The notes: a model not told the origin generated them from the letters alone. 64,000 bases of DNA from Chlorobiota bacterium (GCA_013151215.1 JAADIS010000062.1:1-64000), one strand, 5' to 3'. Shown: positions 52,846 through 62,106, numbered from the stretch's first letter. Numbers and translations: made by a program.

Positions 52846-54063
52846 TTAATTGAGTGGCAAATCCGATAATGGCCCAAGCGGCAATGTATCCGATTTGATA
52901 ATGTTCCAGAAGTTTGCCGAGCCGGGGCCTTTTTCTTTGTTCGTCAAAACGATAAGTGTTTTATGGTGTTTCATCTCGCGTATATAAAAAGTCCTGAAGC
53001 CTTTCCACCAGCCAAAATGATAGACTGTGCTGTCCATACCGCCTTTGATGCGCCAGCCGAAACCGTAATTGTTCCTGCGCTTCCAATATTTTGGGCTTCC
53101 AGGCTTAAAAGCCTCGCTGACCACTTCTTTTGGGACCAAGGTGAAATTATCGAGCGCCCTGTCGTATTTGTATAAATCCTCCACCGATGTATAAATGTTC
53201 TTATCACCCATAACACCGTTCAAATAGTCGTTCTCCATTTTCCGCCAGCGCCACCTCCTTCTATAAAATCCCGGGACGCCCTTGTTTATATAGAGCCCGA
53301 CAGCAGAATCACCTCGCATATTGAAAACGAAGGAATCGTTCATTCCCAAGGGCTTGAAAATCCTTTCGGCAACAAAATCCTCAAAATGAGAGCCCGAAAC
53401 TTCTTCGACTATGTTCGCCAACAGGGCATAGTTGGTATTGCAATAATGAAAACCCTTATCGGGCCTGAAATATGTGTCGGGGGGATATTTTATGAACAAA
53501 TCCAGCATGTCGTCGTTGTTCATGGGTATTTTTTTGTTCTCCCATTTGTCGAGGGCCAGGCTCATATACCGCGGCAGCCCTGAGCGATGGTTCATCAGCA
53601 ACCGCAGAGTGACTCCTTCATAAGGGAATTCGGGCAAATAGAGCCTTATGTCCTCATCGTAATCAATTAAGCCGTCATTTTTAAGTATCATGATGGCCAT
53701 GGCCGAAAACATCTTCGACACCGAGGCCAGTTGAAATGCGTCATGGGTCGTCAAGCTGTCGCGCTTATGCCTGACATCTTTATAGCCGTAAGCCTTTTTG
53801 AAGACGACCCTTCCTTTCTCGGCATACAAAACCGTGCCGTTGAAGCCAGTGAGCTTTTTGAGCCTATTGAATTTTTTATCTAGTTTTTTTGCCTTTTGTG
53901 CTATAGTTATGCTGTCGCGGTCGGCAATGAAACTAATATCGACGTCGGTAACAGGGGCTGTTCCCCCGGTTTTCTTTTCGTCGCTTGCGCATGAATGGAA
54001 TATCATTGCGACAAGCATAAGCAATGATAAGCGGAGAAGATATATGGAATAATATTTTTTCAT
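52846..54063 (-). CDS. Serine hydrolase lipoprotein (beta-lactamase/class C PBP fold)
   Basis: A 405-residue lipoprotein. Starting at the ATG at 54063 gives the type II signal peptide ending VAMIFHSCAS. The catalytic fold is complete: SxxK in ASVSKMFSAM, the Y-x-N in YCNTNYALLANIV, and HFGWWKGFR for the H-x-G motif. The N-terminal FNGTVLYAEKGRVVFKKAYG and YKDVRHKRDSLT are usual in this class. Substrate is probably a peptide or ester; true antibiotic hydrolysis is possible but not indicated. Single gene, opposite porZ. Confidence 0.92.
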   Translation of the reverse strand: MKKYYSIYLLRLSLLMLVAMIFHSCASDEKKTGGTAPVTDVDISFIADRDSITIAQKAKKLDKKFNRLKKLTGFNGTVLYAEKGRVVFKKAYGYKDVRHKRDSLTTHDAFQLASVSKMFSAMAIMILKNDGLIDYDEDIRLYLPEFPYEGVTLRLLMNHRSGLPRYMSLALDKWENKKIPMNNDDMLDLFIKYPPDTYFRPDKGFHYCNTNYALLANIVEEVSGSHFEDFVAERIFKPLGMNDSFVFNMRGDSAVGLYINKGVPGFYRRRWRWRKMENDYLNGVMGDKNIYTSVEDLYKYDRALDNFTLVPKEVVSEAFKPGSPKYWKRRNNYGFGWRIKGGMDSTVYHFGWWKGFRTFYIREMKHHKTLIVLTNKEKGPGSANFWNIIKSDTLPLGPLSDLPLN

Positions 54064-54217
54064 AAAAAGCCAGCAAATGTAGGAATAATTAAATTTAGCG
54101 GGGAAACGCAAATTTCAGATTAACATTTTTTAATTATTAGTTTACATTGGCAATAAATCTCCTGTTTTTAAGTTTATACTTCACAGAATATCAAAAAAAC
54201 ATAAATTATTGAATCGT

Positions 54218-56557
54218 ATGAAAATCAAATACCTTTTGGTCCTGAGCATTTTAGCTCTGTTATCTAACATTATTTGTGCCCAGACACCCGGAATTGGCGA
54301 ATGGCGCAGCCACATGCCATACGACAAGGTGATAGATATTGCAATTGCCGACAATATCGTTTATGCGGCAACTCCATATAACTTGTTTACTTACAACACT
54401 ACGGACAATCGAGTTGATAGGTTCGACAAGGTCAAGGGACTTAATTCTGTAGGCGTTATGAAAATCGGATATAACCCTTCTCAAAAAGAACTTTTAATAG
54501 CTTATGCTGATGCGAATATCGATGTTGTTGATGCTGAGGAAAACGTCATTAACATCTCCGACATAAAAGACAAGGACATCCTTGGCAACAAGACCATCAA
54601 CAATATTGTCTTTAAAGGAAACCTGGCTTATCTGTCATGTGGTTTCGGCATTGTCGTGCTCGACATGACCAAACGGGAGATTCACGACACATATTATATC
54701 GGCGCCGAGGGTGCCGCGGTAAACGTGCTTGATTTAACATATAACGACTCGTTCTTTTATGCAGCCACCACCGAGGGCATTTATTATGCCGATGCAAATG
54801 CCGACAACCTAGCCGATTTCAATCAGTGGACAAAAGATGAGACAATGATACATCCCGATCTTCCATATAATCTGATTCAGAGCTTCCAGGGCAAAATATA
54901 TACTAATTATTACAGTCAGCTTTACAATCAGGATACATTATTTGTTTTTGATGGCACTAGTTGGGATTATTTTAGCAAGGGAAACGTTTCGGAACATCAT
55001 CAAATGAACGTTTACAACGACAACTTTCTTTTAGTAAACCGCTATTCCACTTATGTTTACGACAAAGACATGAATCGCGAGTTCGTTATAAGCAAGCCAA
55101 GCAACGAATTGCTGGAATGTTTTGCCGCCGAAATGGACAAGAATGGGAACACTTGGGTGGGCGACAAATTCAAGGGGCTGGTAAGAACTTGGGGCAAAGG
55201 GGAGAACGGAGAGTTTATAAAGCCGAACGGCCCCCGGACGAAGAGCGTTTTTGCCATGGATGCTTTTGGCCCTGCGGTATGGGTTGCTTCGGGCGGTCAT
55301 CAGTCCGACTGGGGCAAAACCTACAATATCGATGGCGTTTTCTCCTTTATCGACAACGAATGGACCTCGCATTACAAAAAGAACACTCCTGCCCTGGACA
55401 CTATCTCGGACATGGTTTGTGCAAAAGTTGACCCTGCACAACCGGAAATTGCATATATCGGGACATGGCAGGGAGGATTGCTGAAGTTTGAAAACAACGA
55501 ACTCACCGGGGTTTTTGACGAGTCGAACAGTAGCCTTCAGCCGTGGGTGGCGGCACCATACCTGACAAATGTAAGCGGTATCGACTTCGATGACCAGCAC
55601 AATTTATGGGTTGCGAACACTGGGGCAAACGATGTGCTGTCGGTTATGAAAAATGACGGTTCATGGAAATCGTTCAACCTTGGAGGAGCTATGAGCGCCG
55701 TGGACGTGGGTGAGCTTATTGTCGATAAATTTAATCAGAAATGGATAATAAAACGCAAAGATGGTTACATAGCAGTTTTTAGCGATAACAATACGATTGA
55801 TGATGTTTCCGACGACAGGATCAAAATATTAAGTGCTGCCACCGGAAGCGGGGCCATACCCGGAAACAAGGTTTATTCGTTTGCCGTCGATCATGACGGG
55901 GAGGTTTGGGTAGGCACCGACGAGGGCGTATGCGTTTTTTATTCCCCGTCGAAAATATTTCAGGCAGGCGAAAATTTTGATGCTTCGCAGATCCTCGTCC
56001 CGCGAAACGACGGAACGGGATTGGCCGATATACTCCTTGTAACCGAGACTGTTACGGCAATCACTGTTGATGGGGCCAACCAGAAGTGGATAGGGACCGA
56101 CAGAGCGGGCGTTTTTCTGCTCTCTCCCGACGGGCTTAAGGAAATATACCATTTTACTACCGACAACAGCCCGCTGTTGTCGAACAATATCACTGATATT
56201 GCCATCAACGAAAACGGGGAAGTGTTCATAGGGACGGCAAATGGTATTATTTCGTATAAAAGCACTGCGGCGCCCAATAACCCTAAAGGCCTAAGCAATG
56301 TTTATGCTTATCCAAATCCCGTAAGGGAAAATTTCACAGGTTTGATAGGAATTAAAGGCCTGGTAAACAATGCATCCATAAAAATAACCGATTCTTATGG
56401 CAATTTGGTTTATGAAAGCCATTCGGAAGGCGGACAGGCCGTGTGGGACGGAAAGGATTTCAATGGCCGTAGGGCTGCCACAGGTGTTTATTTGGTTTTT
56501 GTGACAAATGCGGACGGAACGGAAAAAGTAGCTACAAAAATATTGTTCATTAATTGA
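54218..56557 (+). CDS. porZ: Type IX secretion system component PorZ
   Basis: Surface component of the T9SS attachment complex, which helps to join cargo to the membrane anchor. I take the ATG at 54218 (MKIKYLLVLSILALLSNIIC) as the start; a TTG at 54209 precedes it. The ~780-residue length and two propeller regions (repeated IAIADNIVYAATPYNLFTYN, IDFDDQHNLWVANTGANDV, DHDGEVWVGTDEGVCVF, and INENGEVFIGTANGIISY) match PorZ of Porphyromonas. The C-terminal module (AYPNPVRENFTG to GVYLVFVTNADGTEKVATKI) is the conserved C-terminal domain of PorZ. recO follows after 4 nt, a linkage I recall from other Bacteroidota. Confidence 0.9.
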   Translation: MKIKYLLVLSILALLSNIICAQTPGIGEWRSHMPYDKVIDIAIADNIVYAATPYNLFTYNTTDNRVDRFDKVKGLNSVGVMKIGYNPSQKELLIAYADANIDVVDAEENVINISDIKDKDILGNKTINNIVFKGNLAYLSCGFGIVVLDMTKREIHDTYYIGAEGAAVNVLDLTYNDSFFYAATTEGIYYADANADNLADFNQWTKDETMIHPDLPYNLIQSFQGKIYTNYYSQLYNQDTLFVFDGTSWDYFSKGNVSEHHQMNVYNDNFLLVNRYSTYVYDKDMNREFVISKPSNELLECFAAEMDKNGNTWVGDKFKGLVRTWGKGENGEFIKPNGPRTKSVFAMDAFGPAVWVASGGHQSDWGKTYNIDGVFSFIDNEWTSHYKKNTPALDTISDMVCAKVDPAQPEIAYIGTWQGGLLKFENNELTGVFDESNSSLQPWVAAPYLTNVSGIDFDDQHNLWVANTGANDVLSVMKNDGSWKSFNLGGAMSAVDVGELIVDKFNQKWIIKRKDGYIAVFSDNNTIDDVSDDRIKILSAATGSGAIPGNKVYSFAVDHDGEVWVGTDEGVCVFYSPSKIFQAGENFDASQILVPRNDGTGLADILLVTETVTAITVDGANQKWIGTDRAGVFLLSPDGLKEIYHFTTDNSPLLSNNITDIAINENGEVFIGTANGIISYKSTAAPNNPKGLSNVYAYPNPVRENFTGLIGIKGLVNNASIKITDSYGNLVYESHSEGGQAVWDGKDFNGRRAATGVYLVFVTNADGTEKVATKILFIN

Positions 56558-56561
56558 TATC

Positions 56562-57287
56562 GTGCTAAAAAAAAGCCGCGGCATAGTGCTTTCTTATGTA
56601 AAATATTCCGAATCAAGTATTATCTCGAAAATATACACTAAGGAATTCGGCTTGCAATCCTATGTCGTTAAGGGTATTAGAAGCAAAAAACCGAAAGCAG
56701 GGATAGCACTCTTCGAGCCCCTGTCAATTGTTGAGATTGTCGCATATCAAAACGAAAACAAAACAATTCACAACCTGAAGGAAATAAGGATAGATTATCC
56801 CTTCCAGAGCATTCCCTTCGATGCCCTTAAGCGTTCCATGTTGTTTTTCATTGACGAAGTCCTCATAAAGACCATCAAGGAGGAAAGCTCGAACCCCGCC
56901 CTGTTCGACTGGCTGGCACATTCTCTTGCCTGGTTCGATTTAAACGACGGGAACAACATGAACTTTCATCTTTCTTTTATGATGCAATTATCGCGGTTTC
57001 TGGGTTTCTACCCAAAAAAGGAAAGTATCCCTGACAGTAGGTTTTTTGATTTGGACAGCGGTTTGTTCACAAGGCACAGGCCTAAATCGCCAAATCACCT
57101 AAGCGAGGGCCAGGCCGATCTGTTCCATGATATTTACAATGGCTCGTTCGAGGATGCTTCAAGAATAAAGATTTCCACGGGACAGCGCAGAAAGCTGCTC
57201 GAATCACTGATTGTTTATTATAAGATACATTCCCCGGGTTTCGGCGACTTGAAATCGTTGGATATTTTGAAAATGGTTGTGAGCTAA
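56562..57287 (+). CDS. recO: DNA repair protein RecO
   Basis: Helps RecR load RecA at single-stranded gaps. The 241-residue chain starts with a GTG and has the N-terminal OB fold (SRGIVLSYVKYSESSIISKI, then GLQSYVVKGIRSKKPKAGIA) followed by a helical domain (SMLFFIDEVLIKTIKEESSN, LDWLAHSL-like). Its low-similarity C terminus ends LDILKMVVS. The zinc finger seen in some RecO proteins is not evident. It lies 4 nt after porZ, so both are likely on one message. Confidence 0.93.
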   Translation: MLKKSRGIVLSYVKYSESSIISKIYTKEFGLQSYVVKGIRSKKPKAGIALFEPLSIVEIVAYQNENKTIHNLKEIRIDYPFQSIPFDALKRSMLFFIDEVLIKTIKEESSNPALFDWLAHSLAWFDLNDGNNMNFHLSFMMQLSRFLGFYPKKESIPDSRFFDLDSGLFTRHRPKSPNHLSEGQADLFHDIYNGSFEDASRIKISTGQRRKLLESLIVYYKIHSPGFGDLKSLDILKMVVS

Positions 57288-57394
57288 GGGTTTGTGTTTT
57301 TTCAGGGGCTTTATTGTGCCCCTTATATGACATGGGGCTCGTATAGTTTATTTGTTTCAGGGGGCTATGCACCTGGCTTTGATGGGCTTGGCTT

Positions 57395-58102
57395 TCAGTT
57401 AGTCAGCCACGTCGGCCCCCAAGTCTTTATCTCAACCTTAAAGACTTCTTCAAATTGGTTCAGAAGATGTTTTTCAACTTCTTCAAGCGATATTTCGCGA
57501 CCCAGTTCTTTCTGTAATGTTGTAACCCCTTTGTCGGCGATGCCACAGGGAACAATATGACTGAAATATTCAAGGTTTGTGTTGATGTTGAAAGCAAAGC
57601 CGTGCATGCTCACCATTTTGCTTATCTTCACTCCTATGGCAGCGATTTTTCTGGCTCTTGCTTTATTTCCTATTTCAAGCCAAACACCTGTTTCCCCTTC
57701 CGAACGTGAAGCCTCCACGCCATAAGTTTGAAGCACTTTTATTATAACTTCCTCTAAATTATAAATATAATTACGTATGCTAAGTCCCAGGCCATCCAAA
57801 TCGAATATGGGATATCCAACAATTTGGCCCGGGCCGTGATAGGTTATGTCGCCTCCACGGTTGATATGATAAAAATCGGCACCCTTGCTCCTCAATAAAT
57901 CTTCATTGAGCAAAAGATGGCTTTTGTCGCCGCTTTTCCCCAAGGTATAGACATGAGGGTGCTGAAGAAAAAACAATCTGTTCTCAATTTCGTCCAGCTT
58001 GCCTGAAAGCTTGGCATCAAAAGTTTGATTGAACAACTTTTCCTGCAAATCCCAAGCTTCCTTATAGTCTATCAATCCAAGGTTCTTGTATTTTATAGTC
58101 AT
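57395..58102 (-). CDS. lipB: Octanoyltransferase LipB
   Basis: Transfers octanoate from acyl carrier protein to lipoyl domains. Conserved blocks are visible: HPHVYTLGKSGDKSHLL, INRGGDITYHGPGQIVGYPI with the conserved Arg-Gly-Gly, and HGFAFNINTNLEYFSHIVPCGI carrying the catalytic Cys, with the acyl-binding Lys in ARARKIAAIGVKIS. The 235-residue size is normal. It overlaps lipA by 4 nt (ATGA), so synthesis is coupled. Confidence 0.97.
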   Translation of the reverse strand: MTIKYKNLGLIDYKEAWDLQEKLFNQTFDAKLSGKLDEIENRLFFLQHPHVYTLGKSGDKSHLLLNEDLLRSKGADFYHINRGGDITYHGPGQIVGYPIFDLDGLGLSIRNYIYNLEEVIIKVLQTYGVEASRSEGETGVWLEIGNKARARKIAAIGVKISKMVSMHGFAFNINTNLEYFSHIVPCGIADKGVTTLQKELGREISLEEVEKHLLNQFEEVFKVEIKTWGPTWLTN

Positions 58103-58965
58103 TTGATGATGTGTTTTTCGGCACGATAGGACGAACGTACCAAAGGACTGCTTTCAATAAACTTAAAACCTTTTTCAAGCCCTATGCGTTCATATTCCTT
58201 AAACTGGTCGGGATTCACATATTCAACTACTTCCAAATGTTTTTTTGTGGGTTGAAGATATTGGCCAATTGTCATGACCTGAACCCCCACGGACAAAAGG
58301 TCGTCCATGGTTTCATAAACCTCTTGTGGGGTTTCGCCAATACCGACCATGATGCCGGATTTTGCCACCGATTTTGATTTTGCAATGATTTCAAGTGTTT
58401 TAAGGCTCAAATCATATTTGGCCCTACTGCGGGTGGTTGGCGTCAACCGTCTAACTGTCTCCAAGTTATGCGAAACCACCTCGGGACCGGCTTCCAAAAC
58501 TATATTTATCAGGTCCTCTTTGCCGTCGAAATCGGGAATCAGCGTTTCCATGGTAACGGCCGGGCTATTTCTTTTTATTTCCCTTACCGTTTCAGCCCAG
58601 GTTCCTGCACCAAGATCGTCCAGATCATCACGGTCGACCGATGTAAGCACAACATGTTTTAGTTTCATGAGTTTTACGGAATTTGCAACTCTCTTGGGTT
58701 CTTCCATATCAAGGGGCAAGGGCCTACCTGTCTTCACATTGCAAAATTTGCACGAGCGGGTGCAGATATCGCCTAAAATCATTAAGGTGGCAGTGCCCCT
58801 TCCCCAGCATTCGTGCATATTTGGGCAATGCCCGCTGGTGCATATTGTATGCAACTTATGGCTTTCAACAATTCCCCTTACCGATTTATATTCTTTTCCC
58901 GAAGGTATATTTATTTTCAGCCATCCAGGCTTACGCAATCGTTCTTTTTTTGTTGTGTCCAACAT
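58099..58965 (-). CDS. lipA: Lipoyl synthase LipA
   Basis: Radical SAM enzyme that inserts two sulfurs into protein-bound octanoate. All cluster ligands are present: the auxiliary cluster C42, C47, C53 (CTSGHCPNMHEC), the SAM cluster C68, C72, C75 (CTRSCKFC), and the late serine ligand in LVRSSYRAEK. RxxxDLDDLGAGTW-type and GIMVGIGETPQEVYE elements confirm it. The 288-residue length is standard. It is upstream of lipB and the two form a lipoate synthesis pair. Confidence 0.98.
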   Translation of the reverse strand: MLDTTKKERLRKPGWLKINIPSGKEYKSVRGIVESHKLHTICTSGHCPNMHECWGRGTATLMILGDICTRSCKFCNVKTGRPLPLDMEEPKRVANSVKLMKLKHVVLTSVDRDDLDDLGAGTWAETVREIKRNSPAVTMETLIPDFDGKEDLINIVLEAGPEVVSHNLETVRRLTPTTRSRAKYDLSLKTLEIIAKSKSVAKSGIMVGIGETPQEVYETMDDLLSVGVQVMTIGQYLQPTKKHLEVVEYVNPDQFKEYERIGLEKGFKFIESSPLVRSSYRAEKHIIK

Positions 58966-59031
58966 TTATTTGAATTTTTAATTGAGCGGCAAAAGTAAAC
59001 AAAAGTTGATTTAAGGTGCTTTGTTGCCGGT

Positions 59032-60156
59032 TTAAATAAAATCCTCAAAATTATCAGGAGTAATGAGCTTTGTCTCGTTTTCAGGGTAGGACGATAAAAA
59101 AGCCTTTGGAAACTTATGCTTTGATTTATTAGTATTCCATTTAAATTCAAAAGCAAATAACTTTCCGTCCCTTTCCTCTATATAATCTATTTCTTTTTTG
59201 TCGTGAGTTCGCCAAAAAAACTGGTTTGCATAAATTCGTTCATATTCCATCTTTTTCATCCTCTCACAAATAAGGAAATTCTCCCATAAAGCACCAACAT
59301 CATTTCTTAAGCCGATTGGGTTGAAGTTTCTGATTACGGCATTCCGTAAACCATTATCATAAAAGTAAATTTTACGACTTTTCTTCAACTCAGACCGTAA
59401 ATTCCGACTAAAGGACCTTAAGCGAAAAACAATATATGCTCTTTCCAAAAGAACTATGTAGCGTTCAACCGTTTCCTTGTCAAGACCACTAAGTTTTGAC
59501 AACTCGTTATATGATACTTGGTTGCCCAACTGAAAAGCTAGAGCTTGAACTAAGATTTCCAAGCGATCAGGTTTCTGTATCCTTTCCCAGGTCAAAATAT
59601 CCTTGTATAAATAACTATCCGACAGTTGCAGCAAGATGGCTTTTTCATCGCCGGGATTATTAACTACTTCTGGATAATAGCCATAAACCATACGATTCTG
59701 CAATAAACGTCTTTCATCAACTTCTCCACTATATTCTTGCATTTCCCGGTATGATAAAGGAAACAAAAAATATTCCCATTTTCGTCCGGTAAGTGGTTCG
59801 TTGATTTTATTCGCTAACTCAAATGCGGAAGATCCACTGGCAATTATTTTCAATCCTTTTATGTTATCATGAATCAGTTTTATCGTCAAACCGATATTCT
59901 CGATTCTTTGAGCCTCGTCAATAACTAATAATTTCCGAGCCCCAATTAAGGATTTTAATAAACTAGTGGTTGGGTTTTTCAGTATTTGACGTATATCAGA
60001 TTCGTCACCATTCCACCATAAGGCATTTTTTTTATGCTTTTCCACAAAATCCATAATAAATGTTGTTTTTCCACTTTGTCGTGGTCCCAAAAGAACAATG
60101 ACTTTATCATCGCCCATCCTGTTTAATATGGTTTTTTCAATATGACGTCTTACCAT
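59032..60156 (-). CDS. ATPase with DUF4143-type C-terminal domain
   Basis: A 374-residue ATP-binding protein of the family that pairs an AAA+-like module with a DUF4143 domain. Walker A is LLGPRQSGKTT with Lys30, and Walker B is LLVIDEAQRI. The sensor-like SGSSAFELANKINEPLTGRK and FPLSYREMQEY are family hallmarks. The middle holds a winged-helix-like stretch (QVSYNELSKLSGLDKETVER), which could bind DNA. The nuclease-like tail contains VGALWENFLICERMKK, FWRTHDKKEIDYIEE and FAFEFKWN, resembling a decayed PD-(D/E)XK fold. The cellular role of these proteins is unclear; many look like mobile or defence-associated accessories. Two repeated inverted motifs cover its promoter. Confidence 0.9.
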   Translation of the reverse strand: MVRRHIEKTILNRMGDDKVIVLLGPRQSGKTTFIMDFVEKHKKNALWWNGDESDIRQILKNPTTSLLKSLIGARKLLVIDEAQRIENIGLTIKLIHDNIKGLKIIASGSSAFELANKINEPLTGRKWEYFLFPLSYREMQEYSGEVDERRLLQNRMVYGYYPEVVNNPGDEKAILLQLSDSYLYKDILTWERIQKPDRLEILVQALAFQLGNQVSYNELSKLSGLDKETVERYIVLLERAYIVFRLRSFSRNLRSELKKSRKIYFYDNGLRNAVIRNFNPIGLRNDVGALWENFLICERMKKMEYERIYANQFFWRTHDKKEIDYIEERDGKLFAFEFKWNTNKSKHKFPKAFLSSYPENETKLITPDNFEDFI

Positions 60157-60175
60157 TATTTTATGAATTGAACCA

Positions 60176-60183
60176 CAAATATA
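60176..60183 (-). promoter_or_regulatory. -7 box for the DUF4143 ATPase gene
   Basis: TATATTTG on the minus strand, a perfect TAnnTTTG match 19 bp upstream of the ATG at 60156. Confidence 0.6.
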
Positions 60184-60188
60184 CTAAA

Positions 60189-60245
60189 TTTTCGGGTAGA
60201 ACCGAAATATTTATATGAATTTTTCGGGTAGAACCGAAATATTTA
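60189..60245. repeat. Duplicated inverted-repeat operator upstream of the DUF4143 ATPase
   Basis: The same 25-bp sequence occurs at 60189-60213 and 60221-60245, 32 bp apart (about three helical turns). Each copy contains TTTCGGGTAGAACCGAAA, a palindrome TTTCGG...CCGAAA around a 6-bp centre. The copy nearer the gene begins 6 bp upstream of its -7 box, so a bound dimer would cover the -33 region. A repressor site, perhaps autoregulatory, is likely. Confidence 0.75.
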
Positions 60246-60335
60246 GGTTTTTTTACAGAAAACTATTCCTATGTTTTAATCGATACAATAAAAAATTGAT
60301 GCTATTCCGACAATATTTTATTTTTTGAATCCGTT

Positions 60336-61451
60336 TTAGGGGGTATAAATTACCCTTTTGCTGATTAAACTGCCTCCGCTTTTAAGTTGAACGATATAAA
60401 TGCCGGGAGTAGTTCCGAATTCCATGAAACTGAATGTTATATTTGATTGGCCTTGTTCAATATTACCATTAAATATATCGGCTATTTCCATGCCTTTTAA
60501 ATCAAACAGCTTTAAGTTAACATGGCTTGTTTCGCGCATATCGAAACTAATATTGACAATATCTTTAGCCGGGTTTGGAAATATATTGATTTTATTGTTT
60601 TTCACTATTTCCGTTTGGTCTATGCCCTCAACTATCACCCTTGCCGAATCCACATAATCTACTATCAAGCCGGCCAGACCGGAAGTTATTTGCAGAAGGG
60701 GGAGTTTTTGTCCTTTTCCAACCCATTGATAAACAGTATAATTACGATTTACCGGGATTCCTACCTCCAGGGAGTCGAGATAAAGGCTATCGTTTTCAAT
60801 TATTTCCGATTTTATCCTGAGCACGTCGAAAGTTCCGTAGGGTGTGGTCAAAGTTCCCCAGCCGTCAACGGTATCGCTATGAGTTTTCGACATTCTCAAA
60901 TATCCCATCCCGGGTATTGATTCAGCAAAATACGCCTGCGACGACCATTGATCCTGATAGTTCAAGGGGAAGTCGTAGATAAGGTCGGGATTGTCGTATT
61001 TAAAAGGAATCGGGATTCCGGCTATGGATACGCCAAGGCCCACGGCACGGAAGTCGCCAGGGCTTTTGTCGTAAAAATTATACACATCAGAAAACGGAAA
61101 GCCCGGGACCGGAAGGTTTTCGGCGGCACGAACCGCCAAATTTGAAAACAAACCAAAATACAGTTTGTAGATCAAAGCCATCGACCAAGGATCTTGAAAA
61201 GTGTCAACACGCTGATGTATCGGCACTAACTGGGAGAAATCCCAATCATAATCCTCACCGCTTTGGGCATAGTCAATAAAATCGAGGTTTAGGCCGGTGC
61301 TGATTCTAAGGGTATCGTCCACGGAAGGCATGTCCGATTGGTCGATGCTTATCTGTGCTTCAGCAATGATTATTGAGCAGAACATGAGAGAAAAAAGCAA
61401 TATGGCCTTTGCTGATTTACTTTTTGATGAAGATTTATAATATGATTTCAT
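60336..61451 (-). CDS. T9SS-sorted secreted protein
   Basis: A 371-residue exported protein. The N terminus is a charged segment followed by a signal core (AILLFSLMFCSIIIAEAQ). Residues about 40-280 form a beta-rich cargo domain without a motif I recognise; patterns such as GLNLDFIDYAQSGEDYDWDF and PYGTFDVLRIKSEI recur in Bacteroidota secreted proteins. The C terminus (NIFPNPAKDIVNISFD to GIYIVQLKSGG, ending RVIYTP) is a type A T9SS sorting domain. It is monocistronic and opposite the small-membrane cassette. Confidence 0.9.
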   Translation of the reverse strand: MKSYYKSSSKSKSAKAILLFSLMFCSIIIAEAQISIDQSDMPSVDDTLRISTGLNLDFIDYAQSGEDYDWDFSQLVPIHQRVDTFQDPWSMALIYKLYFGLFSNLAVRAAENLPVPGFPFSDVYNFYDKSPGDFRAVGLGVSIAGIPIPFKYDNPDLIYDFPLNYQDQWSSQAYFAESIPGMGYLRMSKTHSDTVDGWGTLTTPYGTFDVLRIKSEIIENDSLYLDSLEVGIPVNRNYTVYQWVGKGQKLPLLQITSGLAGLIVDYVDSARVIVEGIDQTEIVKNNKINIFPNPAKDIVNISFDMRETSHVNLKLFDLKGMEIADIFNGNIEQGQSNITFSFMEFGTTPGIYIVQLKSGGSLISKRVIYTP

Positions 61452-61564
61452 GATTTTGATTTTTAATATGGTTCATAACCTTACAAAATTAATTAATTAT
61501 TAGCATGAAAAGAAGTATAGACTCAAAAAAAACCCTAACAGCGGCCATCTTGTTGTTAAGGGCA

Positions 61565-61576
61565 GAACATATGTTC
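61565..61576. promoter_or_regulatory. Perfect 12-bp palindrome before the small-membrane/HTH cassette
   Basis: GAACATATGTTC lies 21 bp upstream of the preferred start at 61597. Its position suits a dimeric helix-turn-helix protein such as the regulator encoded at the end of the same cassette. Binding by it is inference. Confidence 0.4.
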
Positions 61577-61596
61577 GTGTGCTAACGGAATGTCAG

Positions 61597-61875
61597 ATGA
61601 TATTCATATTCATAATAATATTTGGAATTATACTAATGATAATTACAAACAAAAAAGAAAAAGATATTGAAAAAGGAATGGCCGTTGAAGACGAGCTTAG
61701 CAATTTGATCAAATACAAATCGGGATACTTGGCTTATATGTATTCCATGTATATGTGGTTAGTTATTTTTGTGCTAAAAGACCATTTCCCGAACAACGAG
61801 AGCATGATTGGCGGGGGGATATTATTATCGGCCTTAATCTTTGGGATAAGCAAGTTCATCGTTAAAAAAAACTAA
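61597..61875 (+). CDS. Small membrane protein of an HTH-regulated cassette
   Basis: A 92-residue protein with three hydrophobic segments: an N-terminal one (MIFIFIIIFGIILMIITN), one in the middle (YMWLVIFVLKDH) and one at the C terminus (GGGILLSALIFGISKFIV). Between the first two is a charged stretch with VEDELSNLIKYKSGYLA. I take the ATG at 61597; a GTG at 61579 would add six residues. The motif DELS.. then a tyrosine/methionine-rich helix recurs in the 72-residue protein downstream, so the two are probably paralogues. Function unknown. Confidence 0.65.
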   Translation: MIFIFIIIFGIILMIITNKKEKDIEKGMAVEDELSNLIKYKSGYLAYMYSMYMWLVIFVLKDHFPNNESMIGGGILLSALIFGISKFIVKKN

Positions 61876-61915
61876 AAAAAACTGGTAAATAAATAAAAAC
61901 TTAATCTTTTAAAAA

Positions 61916-62104
61916 ATGAAAAAAACCAAGTCATTAATCATTTTATTGGTAGCGGTTGCCGTTCTATACATGATCAGTATAGTTTATTATTCGTCAAAAG
62001 TCGAAATCGATTCCTCTCATTATTTAATATACTCAGCAATATTATTAGTTGTTTTATCAAGCATCATACTATTTTATTCAAGGTATAAGAAAGAAAAAGT
62101 ATAA
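61916..62104 (+). CDS. Small two-helix membrane protein
   Basis: A 62-residue protein with two transmembrane helices (SLIILLVAVAVLYMISIVYY and YLIYSAILLVVLSSIILFYS) joined by a polar turn (SSKVEIDSSH), and a basic tail (RYKKEKV). It starts 40 nt after the first small gene, and its stop is 2 nt before the next start, so translation is coupled. No family recognised. Confidence 0.6.
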   Translation: MKKTKSLIILLVAVAVLYMISIVYYSSKVEIDSSHYLIYSAILLVVLSSIILFYSRYKKEKV

Positions 62105-62106
62105 TA

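Noticed and set aside
55031-55600. Minus-strand open frame (189 aa) inside porZ
   Set aside because: Antisense shadow with no recognisable fold; porZ is continuous across it.
57303-57325. GGGGC...GCCCC hairpin after recO as a terminator
   Set aside because: Stem is only 5 bp and is not followed by a T-run.
60189-60245. CRISPR-like direct repeats
   Set aside because: Only two copies, a 7-bp gap and promoter location; no array and no cas genes in the window.
61538-61595. Integron attC-like site
   Set aside because: It has TAAC-type ends and palindromic parts, but the core site consensus is not met and no integrase or cassette array is present.
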